NCBI RefSeq assembly: GCF_000218485.1 | Contig: NZ_AFPB01000174.1 | Span: forward strand, 62,001-126,000 | Reading direction: 5' to 3' | Length of the DNA stretch: 64,000 nt | Source of the DNA: Aquimarina agarivorans | Lineage (GTDB): Bacteria > Bacteroidota > Bacteroidia > Flavobacteriales > Flavobacteriaceae | Shown: positions 55,589-64,000 of the stretch, one piece after another | How the letters are laid out: the number at the start of each line of letters is the position of its first letter | Position numbering within the stretch: the stretch's first letter is position 1 | Translations under genes and position numbers: made by a program | Notes under the pieces: model-generated | Database searches by the model: none | Seen by the model: the letters and a program-made list of their open reading frames with translations, nothing else | Told to the model about the DNA's origin: nothing

Positions 55589-55642
55589 CTGGTTCGAGTA
55601 TTTCCATGCAGCGGTAGCGGAATGGAAATGTATCGAGAACTG
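55589..55642. repeat. Imperfect 54-bp palindrome, REP-like intergenic element
   Basis: Arms starting CTGGTTCGAGTATTTCCATG and ending GGAATGGAAATGTATCGAGA... complement each other with small bulges around a GC-rich centre. The surrounding 55490-55650 region is more GC-rich than the genome average by eye. I recall similar TCGAGTATTT...AAATGTATCGAG palindromes between genes in other flavobacteria, so this is probably a dispersed repeat. Confidence 0.6.
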
Positions 55643-55684
55643 TTTAGCACTGTTTATTGAATTCGTTTGAACTAGAAAATCCAA

Positions 55685-55692
55685 TATCTTTG
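55685..55692 (+). promoter_or_regulatory. dinB -7 box TATCTTTG, very close to the start codon
   Basis: TATCTTTG matches TAnnTTTG exactly and ends only four bases before the ATG at 55697. If used, transcription would start at or next to the start codon, giving a leaderless mRNA. Confidence 0.45.
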
Positions 55693-55696
55693 TTGT

Positions 55697-56794
55697 ATGG
55701 ATTTTGATACGTCGCGCAAAATAATACATGTGGATATGGATGCCTTTTACGCATCGGTGGAGCAGCGGGACAATCCTGATTTAAAAGGCAAGGCTATTGC
55801 AGTGGGCGGCAGTTCCGATCGTGGAGTAATTAGCGCAGCTAGTTATGAGGCGCGTAAGTTTGGTGTCCGCAGTGCCATGAGTAGTGTGGTGGCAAAAAAA
55901 CTATGTCCTGAACTTATTTTTGTAAGGCATCATTTTGAGCGTTACAAAGAGGTGTCACAGCAAGTACGGGCTATTTTTTTTGAGTATACAGATTTGGTAG
56001 AACCGCTATCCTTAGATGAGGCGTATTTGGACGTTACCGTTAATAAAAAAGGAAATCCTAGCGCCACTTTGATTGCCGAAGAAATACGTGAAAAAATTTT
56101 ACAAAAAACGGGTTTAACAGCATCGGCAGGAATTTCAATTAATAAATTTATTGCCAAAGTAGCTAGCGATTATAATAAGCCTAACGGACAAAAAACCGTA
56201 CATCCCACAGAAGTTTTAGATTTTTTAGAGGCTTTGGACATTAAAAAGTTTTATGGCGTGGGTAAAGTAACTCAAAAAAAAATGTATGCCTTGGGTATTT
56301 ACACTGGGGCAGACTTAAAGACAAAAACGGAAGCCTATTTAACCGAAAACTTTGGCAAGTCCGGTGCACATTATTATCGGATTGTTCGTGGGATACATCA
56401 TAGTGCTGTAAAACCTCATCGTACCCGAAAATCTATTGGAGCAGAACGTACGTTTAATGAAAATTTAGCTTCGGAAATTTTTATGGAAGAACGCTTAAAA
56501 GAGTTATCCGAGGAGTTAGCGCGTAGACTGACCAAAAGTGATGTGGCAGGAAAAACCATTACTTTAAAAATTAAATACAGTGATTTTTCAGTGCACACAC
56601 GTTCCAAAACAATAGCCTATTATATTTGTGATGCGAATTTGTTGTTTGAAGTTGCTAAGGAACTATTGTACCAACAAAAAATGGAAAATTCGGTACGTTT
56701 GCTTGGTTTGTCCTTAAACAATTTAAATAATGTAAAAACCAAGCAAAAAGACACTCCCAAAAATATAGATGTGCAATTGGAATTTAAATTTTAA
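55697..56794 (+). CDS. dinB: DNA polymerase IV (Y family)
   Basis: A 365-residue translesion polymerase. IIHVDMDAFYASVEQRD and SLDEAYLDV carry the catalytic carboxylates (D14, D16 and the D-E pair near residue 105). FGVRSAMSS, GISINKFIAKVASDYNKPNG, KFYGVGKVTQKKMYALGI (helix-hairpin-helix) and SIGAERTF are typical DinB blocks. The C-terminal little-finger domain is complete, without an obvious beta-clamp peptide beyond the last ~15 residues. It bypasses damaged template bases with low fidelity. Confidence 0.93.
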   Translation: MDFDTSRKIIHVDMDAFYASVEQRDNPDLKGKAIAVGGSSDRGVISAASYEARKFGVRSAMSSVVAKKLCPELIFVRHHFERYKEVSQQVRAIFFEYTDLVEPLSLDEAYLDVTVNKKGNPSATLIAEEIREKILQKTGLTASAGISINKFIAKVASDYNKPNGQKTVHPTEVLDFLEALDIKKFYGVGKVTQKKMYALGIYTGADLKTKTEAYLTENFGKSGAHYYRIVRGIHHSAVKPHRTRKSIGAERTFNENLASEIFMEERLKELSEELARRLTKSDVAGKTITLKIKYSDFSVHTRSKTIAYYICDANLLFEVAKELLYQQKMENSVRLLGLSLNNLNNVKTKQKDTPKNIDVQLEFKF

Positions 56795-56879
56795 TTCCAA
56801 TCAATAGCTAGTGAAATTAAAGTGCACAAATCGGGTTAAAACGTTTAATGACTGCAGTACTTTCAATTTAAAAAAGAGA

Positions 56880-57266
56880 TTAACAAGCCGCTACAGCTGG
56901 TAAAATGTAACTGACAAGCGACTCAAAATCCTTTCGGATTATAGGTTTTGCTAAAAAAGCATTGCAGCCTAGTTTTTTAGCCTTTAGGCGATGGTCTTTG
57001 GAACAATGTGCCGTTTGTATTATAATTGGAATATTAGGGTAGCGTTGCTTTAAAATTTCTGAAGCATCAAAACCATTCATGATTGGCATTTCAATATCCA
57101 TTAAAATAAGATCGGTATCCTGAGTGCAAAATTCAACGGCTTCTTTACCGTTTATAGCATGCTGAATATTCAGCGGAGATTTTATGATGCGCTGTAATAG
57201 CTTTTGAAGTAAAACGAAATTTAAATTCTCATCTTCTGAGATTAATATGTTGATTGGTTTTAACAT
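56880..57266 (-). CDS. Stand-alone response regulator receiver domain
   Basis: A 128-residue CheY-like protein with the acidic pair (SEDENLNF), phospho-acceptor aspartate in LILMDIEMPIMNG near residue 57, and the switch residues T/S and K (IIQTAHCS, FLAKPII). No output domain is present. It lies 273 bases downstream of the propeller sensor kinase on the same strand; that kinase lacks a receiver, so the two may form a phosphorelay pair. Confidence 0.85.
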   Translation of the reverse strand: MLKPINILISEDENLNFVLLQKLLQRIIKSPLNIQHAINGKEAVEFCTQDTDLILMDIEMPIMNGFDASEILKQRYPNIPIIIQTAHCSKDHRLKAKKLGCNAFLAKPIIRKDFESLVSYILPAVAAC

Positions 57267-57539
57267 ACTTGGGGGTATTTAAATCTAAATACTAAAAATG
57301 TATTCAAAAACTAAAACGATTTAGTTAAAATTTTAAGATACTAATTCTCATTTAACTTAAAATCAATGCAATTCGATTTAAAAAAAATAATATGAATATA
57401 GATACATTCTTCTTTATTAAAACGGTATCATTTTCGGAGATAGATTTTGTATTTCTGGCGTAAGCGGAAAAAATGCCTGATTACCTATTAATATATACAA
57501 GAAATGACAAAAAGGGCATAAAGCATTGTAGCGATCAAA

Positions 57540-60500
57540 TTAGGTGGTATAAGTCGGTATTTGTACATAAAATGTTGCGCCTTTACCAATTTCAGATGCC
57601 ACCCGGATACTGCCCTTAAAAGTATGGGTTAATTTTTGCGAAATCGAAAGGCCAATTCCCGTACCCCGATACACTTTTTCAATATTATTTCCTGCTTTTA
57701 AAAACGGATTAAAAATAACCTCCAAGTCCTTTTCCGCAATACCAATACCAGTATCTTGTACAAAAAAGGTAATTTTTTTGGAAGTTGCTGACAATTCAAA
57801 GCCAAAAGATATCAGCCCTTTTTCAGTAAATTTAAAGGCATTGTTAAGCAGGTTGGTCAGTATTTGTTTTAGCCTGACCGGATCGGTACGGATTACTGTG
57901 TTTTTTTGAATTTCGGTATGTAAAAAGTGCAGTTTTAAAAGGTCGGTTTCCTTTTGTTTGTAAATAGTTTCAATTTCACTTAAAAACGTAAAAATGTTTA
58001 CTTCGTTAAGTTGTAAATCAATTCCCTGAGCATCCAGTATGGAAATGTCCAAAATATCATCAATTAAAACCAAAAGGCTATCGTAACTACTATTAATGAT
58101 CTCAATATATTCGGAACGTTCTTCTTTACTAATATCTTCTTCATTCAATAAATTAGAAAATCCATAAATAGCATTCATTGGAGTTCTAATTTCGTGACTC
58201 ATATTGGCAATAAATGCTGATTTCAGTCGGTCCGATTCTTCAGCTTTTAATTTCGCTTTATTTAGTTCATTAGTACGGCCTTCTACAAGTTTTTCCAAAT
58301 GATTTCTGTGGTCGGAAAGTTCCTTGTTTTGTTTTTTTATCTCATTGGTTCGTAAAGCCACCTGTTCCTTTAAAAGGCGTTCTTGTCTTTTGTAAAAAGT
58401 AAGACGCATAAAATAAAAAATCAACGGGAGCATTAATACAAAAATGGCTAAAAGTGTTTTAAATAAATCGGTTTTGTGCCAAGGTGCGCTGATGTTAATG
58501 AGTAATATTTTTGGTAATTCGGACCATTTTCCGTCGTTATTGGATCCCAATACTTTAAAGGCGTAATTCCCAAGTTTGATATTTGTGTAGGTAGCTGCTA
58601 GGGAGGTGCCTGCATCAATCCAAACCTTGTCATACCCTTCCAATTTATAACGGTAATTGTTTTTTTCAGGATGCAGGTAATTTAAACCGGTGTATGAAAT
58701 TACAAAACTAGACTGTTTGTGGTTAAGCTTTATTTTTTTTTCGTGTTGGGATTTTCTAATATCGACTGGTATTTTTAACGCTCATTTGGTTGCGAATGTA
58801 GCACGGCTAAAGAGGTAATAGCCAAAGAAGGTGATTTTTGATTGGTTTTTAACGCATCAGGATTAAAGTAATTTAATCCGTTGGAGGTACCAAAATAAAA
58901 AGTGCCCTTACTATTCATATAAGCAGCCTCTTTTTTAAATTCGCTGGAGGCAAAACCATCCTGTTTGGTATATTTGGTAATGGAATTATCTTTTTCATTA
59001 ATTTTAAAAATACCGTTATTAGTGGAAGTCCATAGCAATCCGTTTTTGTCTTCGATAATCGACTTTATAGATAAATCAGTTAATTCTTTATACTTGTTAT
59101 AAGCAATGTATATTTCTGTTTTTTTATCAAATTGAAAAATGCCAATGTTAGTGCCAATCCAAATATTATTTTTAGAGTCCGAAAGGGAACACATAAACAA
59201 TATAGGTTCTATACTTTGGTGAGTGTTAAATGGAAATTCTTGAAAGGTGTTGTTGTCAGGATTAAAAAATATAAGTGAATGGTAGGTGTTTAAAAGTAAT
59301 GCTCTCTCTTGAGTTTGTTGAATGTTGGTAATGTCCCTTACATAATTCCCATCAGGATATTTCAGCACGTGCTGAAAGCTTTTAAAGCTGTCATTTTGGT
59401 AATTGTATTGATACAGTCCACCACCTGCAGTGCCAATCCAAAGCCTTTGCTGCTGGTCTTCGGCAATAGTCAACACATGATCGCTGTGTATATTACCCTC
59501 CTTTGAAGAAGCTAAATAACGTTTAAAGTTATCCTTTTCGTAATTGTATAAATTTAAGCATCCATCCCAAGTGCCCACCCATAAATTACCGCGACTATCT
59601 TTATAAATTTTATGAAAAGGGTCCCGGCTTAAACTGTTTTTATCACTAGCTTGATAGGTGTAGTGTTTTATAGTGTTATTTTTTTGTTTAGTTTAGAAAT
59701 TCCACCCTCGGTACCAATCCATAAAAACTGTTCTTCCTCCACAATTTCGTTTACTAAGTTATTTTCAATGGGTGTTTCATTGGAGTTTCTGTCAATTGTT
59801 CTAATTTTCTTTTCCCTTTTACTGGTGTAATTTAGTCCGCCCCCAAAAGTACCTACCCAAATGTCGCCAGCATTATCTTCCAGGATACTAAAAATAGAGT
59901 TGTCGCTAATACTTTTGGGATCGCTAATTCGGTATTTAAAAATAGTAGATTCATGGGTATTTAAATCAATTTTTTCTAGCCCTTTGTTGGAAGCTCTTCC
60001 TATCCACAATATATTATCCTGATCTACGTGCAAATGTAAAATAGTTCCATCGCTGTATTTTTTAAAAGTTTTCGACCCTTCTTTTGGATTGTAGTAAAAC
60101 AATCCATCCTGACCAAAACCTATCCAGTAAGTACCGGATTTATCTTCGGTTATGGCCAAAACATCGTGTTTAGTTTGTGGATTTAGATGTTCAAAATGGC
60201 TAAACTTTTCAAATTTTTGAGTCTTTGGACTGTATTTAAAAATACATCCTGTGGAGGTAAACCATAAATTCTTTTTAGAGTCCTGAAAAATTTTATAAAA
60301 CCTTTTTTTGTAAAGCGGATGCTTGGGATTAGTACTAAAATTAATGGAAGTACTGTCCTTGGTATTTAGCTTTATTAATCCTGATTGACTGGTAAGCCAG
60401 GTGGTGCTTTCGTTTTCAGTAAAAACATCCCTATAATTAAGTTTTGGGCTTGCTTTATGAAGTGTTAATTGGTTGTTTTTAAAAATATACAAACCACTGG

Positions 60501-60804
60501 AGGTAGCCGTCCAAAGTTCATCTTTTTGTTTTTGAGTAATACTATTAAAAGCAATATTTCCTAAGGAGTTATTAAATTCATTTTTAGGGCGGTAAGTTTT
60601 GCATTGGTAGCCATCAAATCTATTTAGTCCATCGCCCGTGCCTATCCAAATAAATCCAATGTCATCCTGAAAAATACTGTACACCCAATTGTTTGATAAG
60701 CCATAATTTTGTCCTATTCGCTTAAATGTATACTTAGTTGCATCCTGAGCTTGACATAAAGGCGTGAAAAAAAGGGAAAACAATAAAATTCTTACAAAAT
60801 TCAC
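57540..60804 (-). pseudogene. Two-component regulator propeller sensor kinase, broken by two one-base frameshifts (59679-59685 and 58777)
   Basis: Three frames (60804-59668, 59578-58775, 58643-57540) make one ~1090-residue protein. It has a signal peptide (CQAQ), reg_prop propeller repeats (IGFIWIGTGDGLNRFDG, GDIWVGTFGGGLNY, RLWIGTAGGGLYQY) and a Y_Y_Y domain (NYRYKLEGYDKVW). A membrane helix (LLAIFVLMLPLIFYFM), HisKA (IANMSHEIRTPMNAIYGF) and HATPase (NLLNNAFKF, GTGIGLSI) follow. One extra A in the coding-strand A7 run and one T at 58777 restore all joins. Unlike classical HTCS it has no receiver or AraC domain. It diverges from the GH86 gene, so it probably senses algal galactan fragments. 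Confidence 0.82.
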
Positions 60805-60946
60805 AATTATTTATTAAATTGATTATTAGTTGTTTGGGTTAAGTTTCAACATATTTTTACTTAAATGATTTTTAATTTAACACATCACAAAATAGAAAAT
60901 TATCTAGTATACTCATAATTTAAGTGTATTATTGTTAATAATTTAG

Positions 60947-60975
60947 TTTGTTTTTTGAGAATAATTGTATTTTTA
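60947..60975 (+). promoter_or_regulatory. Candidate promoter of the GH86 gene
   Basis: TTTG at 60947-60950 and TATTTTTA at 60968-60975 resemble the -33 and -7 elements with 17 bases between them; the last base of the -7 box departs from consensus. The start codon is at 61039. Confidence 0.35.
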
Positions 60976-61038
60976 GGGTAAAAAAGTTAAGTTGCAGGAT
61001 GGTAAATTTAAGTGTTTGTTATTAAAAAAGAAGGTTGT

Positions 61039-62973
61039 ATGTGGGGAATAAAAAAAGTGATTATTGGTATTTTTTTAGTTTGGAGTAGTGTTACTTTTTC
61101 TCAATTGATTGCAGTTGATGTACATTTGGATACAAAGCACCAAATTGATGGTATTTCAACATTTGATCGTAAAAAATTTATTAATATTCACGCCACATTA
61201 AGCGATCAAGGTTGGCAGGGCGAAGATGGTAAGTTGGAATACATACTAAACGATTTGGACGTGTATCTGGGTCGGGATAATGGCAGTATGGGGTGGTTTA
61301 TGAATCAATCTAAGGAGTCGGAGGAGCAACCCGGTTTTGTGGAACCTACTCACATTGTTAATCAAGGTGCTTTTTACCGAGAACAAAGATATGGCGTACA
61401 AATGGCGGATAAGCATAAGTATGACTATCGTTTAGACTTAGTGGTAGGTGGGCAGGAACATCCCTTTTGGATTGGCGAAACTACCAAACCCTTTAAAGGG
61501 AACCCAGGGTGGGATATCGGAGGTGCCAAAGCATCAGGAGATTTTATGGGGCGGTACCTGAAAAATTTTTATAGGAATACAAATGAGCCTATAATTAAAG
61601 GAATGCCACGACCCAAATACATTGAAATTATGAATGAACCCTTGTATGAGTTAGTAACTACAGGGGATCACCAGCCTATTGAAATTTTTAAGTTTCATAA
61701 TGCTGCCGCAGAAGGGATACGCGCCAATTTCAATGATGTTATGATTGGGGGCTACACCACGGCTTTTCCCGTTTTTGAAGAAAATAATTTTCAGCGCTGG
61801 CATAACCGAATGAAGTTATTTTATGACACCAGCGGGGAGCATATGGATTTTATATCGGTACATTTATATGACTTCAACAAGCATCATTACAATAATGGTA
61901 AAGCTTTTCATGGGCCAATAAATCATAAAGGGAGCAGGGTAGAAGCTACTTTGGACATGATGGAACACTATAGCTACTTAAAATTTGGAAAGGTTAAACC
62001 ATTCATGATTTCGGAATACGGTGGCAGGGATCATTCCTTGGAATGGCGCTCTTGGTCAGCCGAGCGTGATTGGCAATTTGTTAAATCCATAAGCCCGCTA
62101 ATGCTTTCATTTATGCAAAGGCCACAAACCATATTAAAAAGTATTCCGTTTATAGTAACCAAAGCTGAATGGGGAAGAAAAAAAGTACCATATTCCTGGC
62201 GATTGTTACGACAAGCTAAAGAAGATGGTAGCAGAAAAGGCAAAAAAGGTGAAAAATGGGTGTTTACTGAGCTGGTAAAATTTTATGAATTATGGTCAGA
62301 CGTAAACGGTACCAGAGTAAAAACAGAAACATCAAATCTGGATATTTTAGTAGACACTTATGTAGAAGAAAATAGCGCTTATATTATTTTAAGTAATTTA
62401 AAAATGCAGGATCAAAACATTGATTTGAATCTATTGGGCATGTCAAACAATATTATAAAGTCTATTACGGCAAAGCATTTGTATGGTGATGAAGATGGTC
62501 CAATTTTAGAGCATAACAAATTCAATCCAAAAAAAGATAAGGCTTTTGTATTGGGTGCTGAAGCTACTGCCATACTTAAATATACGTTTGTGAAGCCTAT
62601 TAAAACAACAAAAACGATAACTGAAACAAAATACCATGCAACCACATATTTGCAAGAAATTGAAAAAGGAAAAGCGATTCATTTTAATTTTGAAAATGTA
62701 CCCAATGCTACTGAAAGTAAAGCTGTATTACGATTTGGAATAGGCAGGGATCACGGAAAGAGTTTACATCCAACAGTCACCATAAATGGAGTAGCCTTAA
62801 AAGTACCCAATAATTACCGAGGCGATGATCAATCCCTACGTGATCGTTTTTTTGGATTACTTGAAGTTGACGTGCCAAAAGGAATACTAAAGCAAAAAAA
62901 TACGGTAAGTGTTATTTTTCCTGACGCAGGAGGCCATGTCAGTAGTGCAATCCTGCAAGTTTTTAGTCAGTAA
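61039..62973 (+). CDS. Glycoside hydrolase family 86 enzyme (beta-agarase / beta-porphyranase)
   Basis: A 644-residue secreted enzyme starting at the ATG at 61039 (MWGIKKVIIGIFLVWSSVTF, signal peptide; cleavage after FSQ); an in-frame GTG nine codons earlier adds a charged leader. The TIM-barrel has the acid/base glutamate in YIEIMNEPLYE (E200) and the nucleophile in MISEYGG (E326), with LDLVVGGQEHPFWIG and HLYDFNKH typical of GH86. Two C-terminal beta modules follow. It would cut agar or porphyran outside the cytoplasm. There is no T9SS tail, so it may be periplasmic. It is divergent to the propeller kinase and convergent with the VOC gene. Confidence 0.85.
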   Translation: MWGIKKVIIGIFLVWSSVTFSQLIAVDVHLDTKHQIDGISTFDRKKFINIHATLSDQGWQGEDGKLEYILNDLDVYLGRDNGSMGWFMNQSKESEEQPGFVEPTHIVNQGAFYREQRYGVQMADKHKYDYRLDLVVGGQEHPFWIGETTKPFKGNPGWDIGGAKASGDFMGRYLKNFYRNTNEPIIKGMPRPKYIEIMNEPLYELVTTGDHQPIEIFKFHNAAAEGIRANFNDVMIGGYTTAFPVFEENNFQRWHNRMKLFYDTSGEHMDFISVHLYDFNKHHYNNGKAFHGPINHKGSRVEATLDMMEHYSYLKFGKVKPFMISEYGGRDHSLEWRSWSAERDWQFVKSISPLMLSFMQRPQTILKSIPFIVTKAEWGRKKVPYSWRLLRQAKEDGSRKGKKGEKWVFTELVKFYELWSDVNGTRVKTETSNLDILVDTYVEENSAYIILSNLKMQDQNIDLNLLGMSNNIIKSITAKHLYGDEDGPILEHNKFNPKKDKAFVLGAEATAILKYTFVKPIKTTKTITETKYHATTYLQEIEKGKAIHFNFENVPNATESKAVLRFGIGRDHGKSLHPTVTINGVALKVPNNYRGDDQSLRDRFFGLLEVDVPKGILKQKNTVSVIFPDAGGHVSSAILQVFSQ

Positions 62974-63339
62974 TTATTTTGGTTCAGTATAGGTAACAAA
63001 ATCAATTCCAATACCATTTGGGTCTTGTATTGCAAAATGACGTTTGCCCCAATCTTCATCTTTAATTGGGGCATTTTTTTGTTGCAAGCGGGCATACAAG
63101 GCATCAACATTATTAACCTCTACGGTTAAATACATTCCTTTACCTGCAAATGCATCATGAAACATAGGATGTTGTGTAGGATGATTAGGAAGCAGAAAAC
63201 TCAAACTATCCTTTCCGTTAGGAGTTTGTAAGAGCAAATAGAAATCATTTTCAAATTTAATTTTAAAGTCAAGCAATTGAGTGTAAAATGTTTTTGTTTC
63301 ACTTAGTTTAGTGATTAAAATACCCGCATTTAATCTCAT
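62974..63339 (-). CDS. VOC family (glyoxalase/bleomycin-resistance fold) protein
   Basis: A 121-residue single-module VOC protein with YTQLLDFKIKFENDFYLLLQTP, then YLTVEVNNVDALYARLQ and the closing strand AIQDPNGIGIDFVTY. The C-terminal metal-ligand glutamate of true glyoxalase appears as D (GIDFV), so activity is uncertain. It ends directly against the GH86 stop codon on the opposite strand. Confidence 0.82.
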   Translation of the reverse strand: MRLNAGILITKLSETKTFYTQLLDFKIKFENDFYLLLQTPNGKDSLSFLLPNHPTQHPMFHDAFAGKGMYLTVEVNNVDALYARLQQKNAPIKDEDWGKRHFAIQDPNGIGIDFVTYTEPK

Positions 63340-63660
63340 ATTTTTAAATTTCGCACTTATTTCAATATACCATTACTTATGCCAACTACCGATACCGTTA
63401 TTAAAATAGCTTCTAAAAATATTACAAGAGCAAATGCTAATAGCTAATTGCAAAAAATGGATGTTTAAAAAGTAATGACTTTTAGTCATAACCGAAACTA
63501 TGGTACTTTTAGTCTATAGTGATTCATTTTTAACTTATTACTTTTAAGAATAAAATTGAATGACAATAAAATATAATAATTTATCAATAAAGTTAAATTT
63601 TTAGGCGGATACTAGTAGTAAATTGCATAGTAAAACAAAAATTAGTTTAAAAAATAATTG
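63340..63660. other. Regulatory region before the alcohol dehydrogenase: heptad-like remnant and two ACTTTTAGTC dyads
   Basis: A short run of GCTAAT-family heptads (ATGCTAA, TAGCTAA, TTGCAAA, 63434-63454) resembles the thi operon arrays. ATGACT-TTT-AGTCAT at 63475-63489 is a perfect dyad, and ACTTTTAGTC recurs at 63505-63514 inside a second imperfect dyad. The dyads lie 150-190 bases before the dehydrogenase start and may be an operator. No gene is present here. Confidence 0.45.
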
Positions 63661-64000
63661 ATGATTGCAAAAGCAGCTATAACAGACGGTAAAGGTAAAT
63701 TTAGCATACAGGAAATTGAGGTAGGTATGCCAAAAGGGGATGAAGTATTGGTGAAAATTCAGGCAGCTGGTTTATGCCATACGGATCATGACTCGTTACA
63801 TTGGGGGCGACCAGTAATTTTAGGGCATGAAGGAGCAGGTGTGGTTATGGCTGTTGGAGAGTCTGTAAAAAGCGTACAGGTGGGGGATAAAGTAATATTA
63901 AACTGGGCTATTCCTTGCGGAAGGTGTTTTCAATGCCAGGAACAAAACCAACATATATGCGAAAATAATTCGCCAGTAGTGGCAGGTGATTCTTTGCCTG
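63661..64000 (+). CDS. Zinc-dependent alcohol dehydrogenase, N-terminal part (continues past window end)
   Basis: The first 113 residues of a medium-chain dehydrogenase. The catalytic zinc ligands appear in GLCHTDHDSL (C-H-TD) and GHEGAGVV, and the structural zinc site begins CGRCFQCQEQNQHIC with the expected four cysteines. The form resembles class III and NAD-dependent aryl/alkyl alcohol dehydrogenases. The ATG at 63661 begins MIAKAAI, a standard start. The substrate cannot be read from this part. It lies near the GH86 gene but the link is unproved. Confidence 0.88.
   Translation, partial: MIAKAAITDGKGKFSIQEIEVGMPKGDEVLVKIQAAGLCHTDHDSLHWGRPVILGHEGAGVVMAVGESVKSVQVGDKVILNWAIPCGRCFQCQEQNQHICENNSPVVAGDSLP

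Overview
The window looks like a chromosomal segment of a marine, polysaccharide-degrading member of the Flavobacteriaceae (Bacteroidota). The evidence is low G+C DNA, start codons preceded by A-rich sequence without Shine-Dalgarno motifs, several TAnnTTTG-type -7 boxes, type IX secretion C-terminal sorting domains, a carboxypeptidase-regulatory-domain TonB receptor, a GH86 agarase/porphyranase and an L-fucose catabolic operon. No tRNA, rRNA, CRISPR array, prophage or IS transposase was seen.

Layout. 1-4.6 kb: end of a probable tagaturonate reductase-like gene, then L-fucose genes (lactonase, SDR dehydrogenase, FucP permease, mutarotase). 5.1-13.95 kb: a long minus-strand thiamine operon (thiS-thiC-tenI/thiE2-thiD-thiE-thiG-thiH-thiF) behind a TPP riboswitch. 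It is interrupted by three four-helix-bundle (23S-IVS-protein family) genes, and almost every junction carries a degenerate 7-nt-period repeat array. 14-19.8 kb: a phosphorelay kinase, a convergent NtrC-type regulator and its probable sigma-54 target. 19.9-26.3 kb: Tex, CYTH protein, Crp/Fnr regulator, lipoprotein, HD hydrolase, acyl-ACP desaturase and PlsC. 26.6-31.8 kb: bacilliredoxin, DjlA-like chaperone, NtrY-like kinase, crotonase and a secreted metalloprotease. 32-38.9 kb: a DUF58/MoxR/DUF4350/DUF4129/SpoIIM/RDD membrane cluster and two DUF805 proteins. 39-43 kb: BioB, a JmjC-like protein, an alkyltransferase-like protein, a LysE exporter and TrmB. 43.7-55.4 kb: a phosphate block (PhoR, PhoB, Pit) and secreted or outer-membrane genes, sharing 11-bp-spaced TTAACA-type boxes. 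55.7-64 kb: DinB, a stand-alone receiver, a propeller sensor kinase, the GH86 enzyme, a VOC protein and the start of a zinc alcohol dehydrogenase.

How parts fit together. The fucose genes fit the non-phosphorylating fucose route; the GH86 enzyme with its divergent propeller kinase fits red-algal galactan use. The phosphate block looks like one regulon with a TonB receptor and beta-helix lipoprotein as members. The most unusual feature is the thiamine operon: each four-helix-bundle gene sits between complementary heptad arrays, so the polycistronic mRNA could fold as 23S rRNA intervening sequences do, and some arrays have become coding sequence at the ends of thi genes.

Quality caution. Five genes are broken by six single-base indels (kinase near 15421, tex near 19982, crp near 22717, RDD near 37504, propeller kinase near 58777 and 59679). 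Four lie in homopolymers of six to eight bases, which points to sequencing error as much as to real decay. All product calls come from reading motifs by eye; no database search was run.
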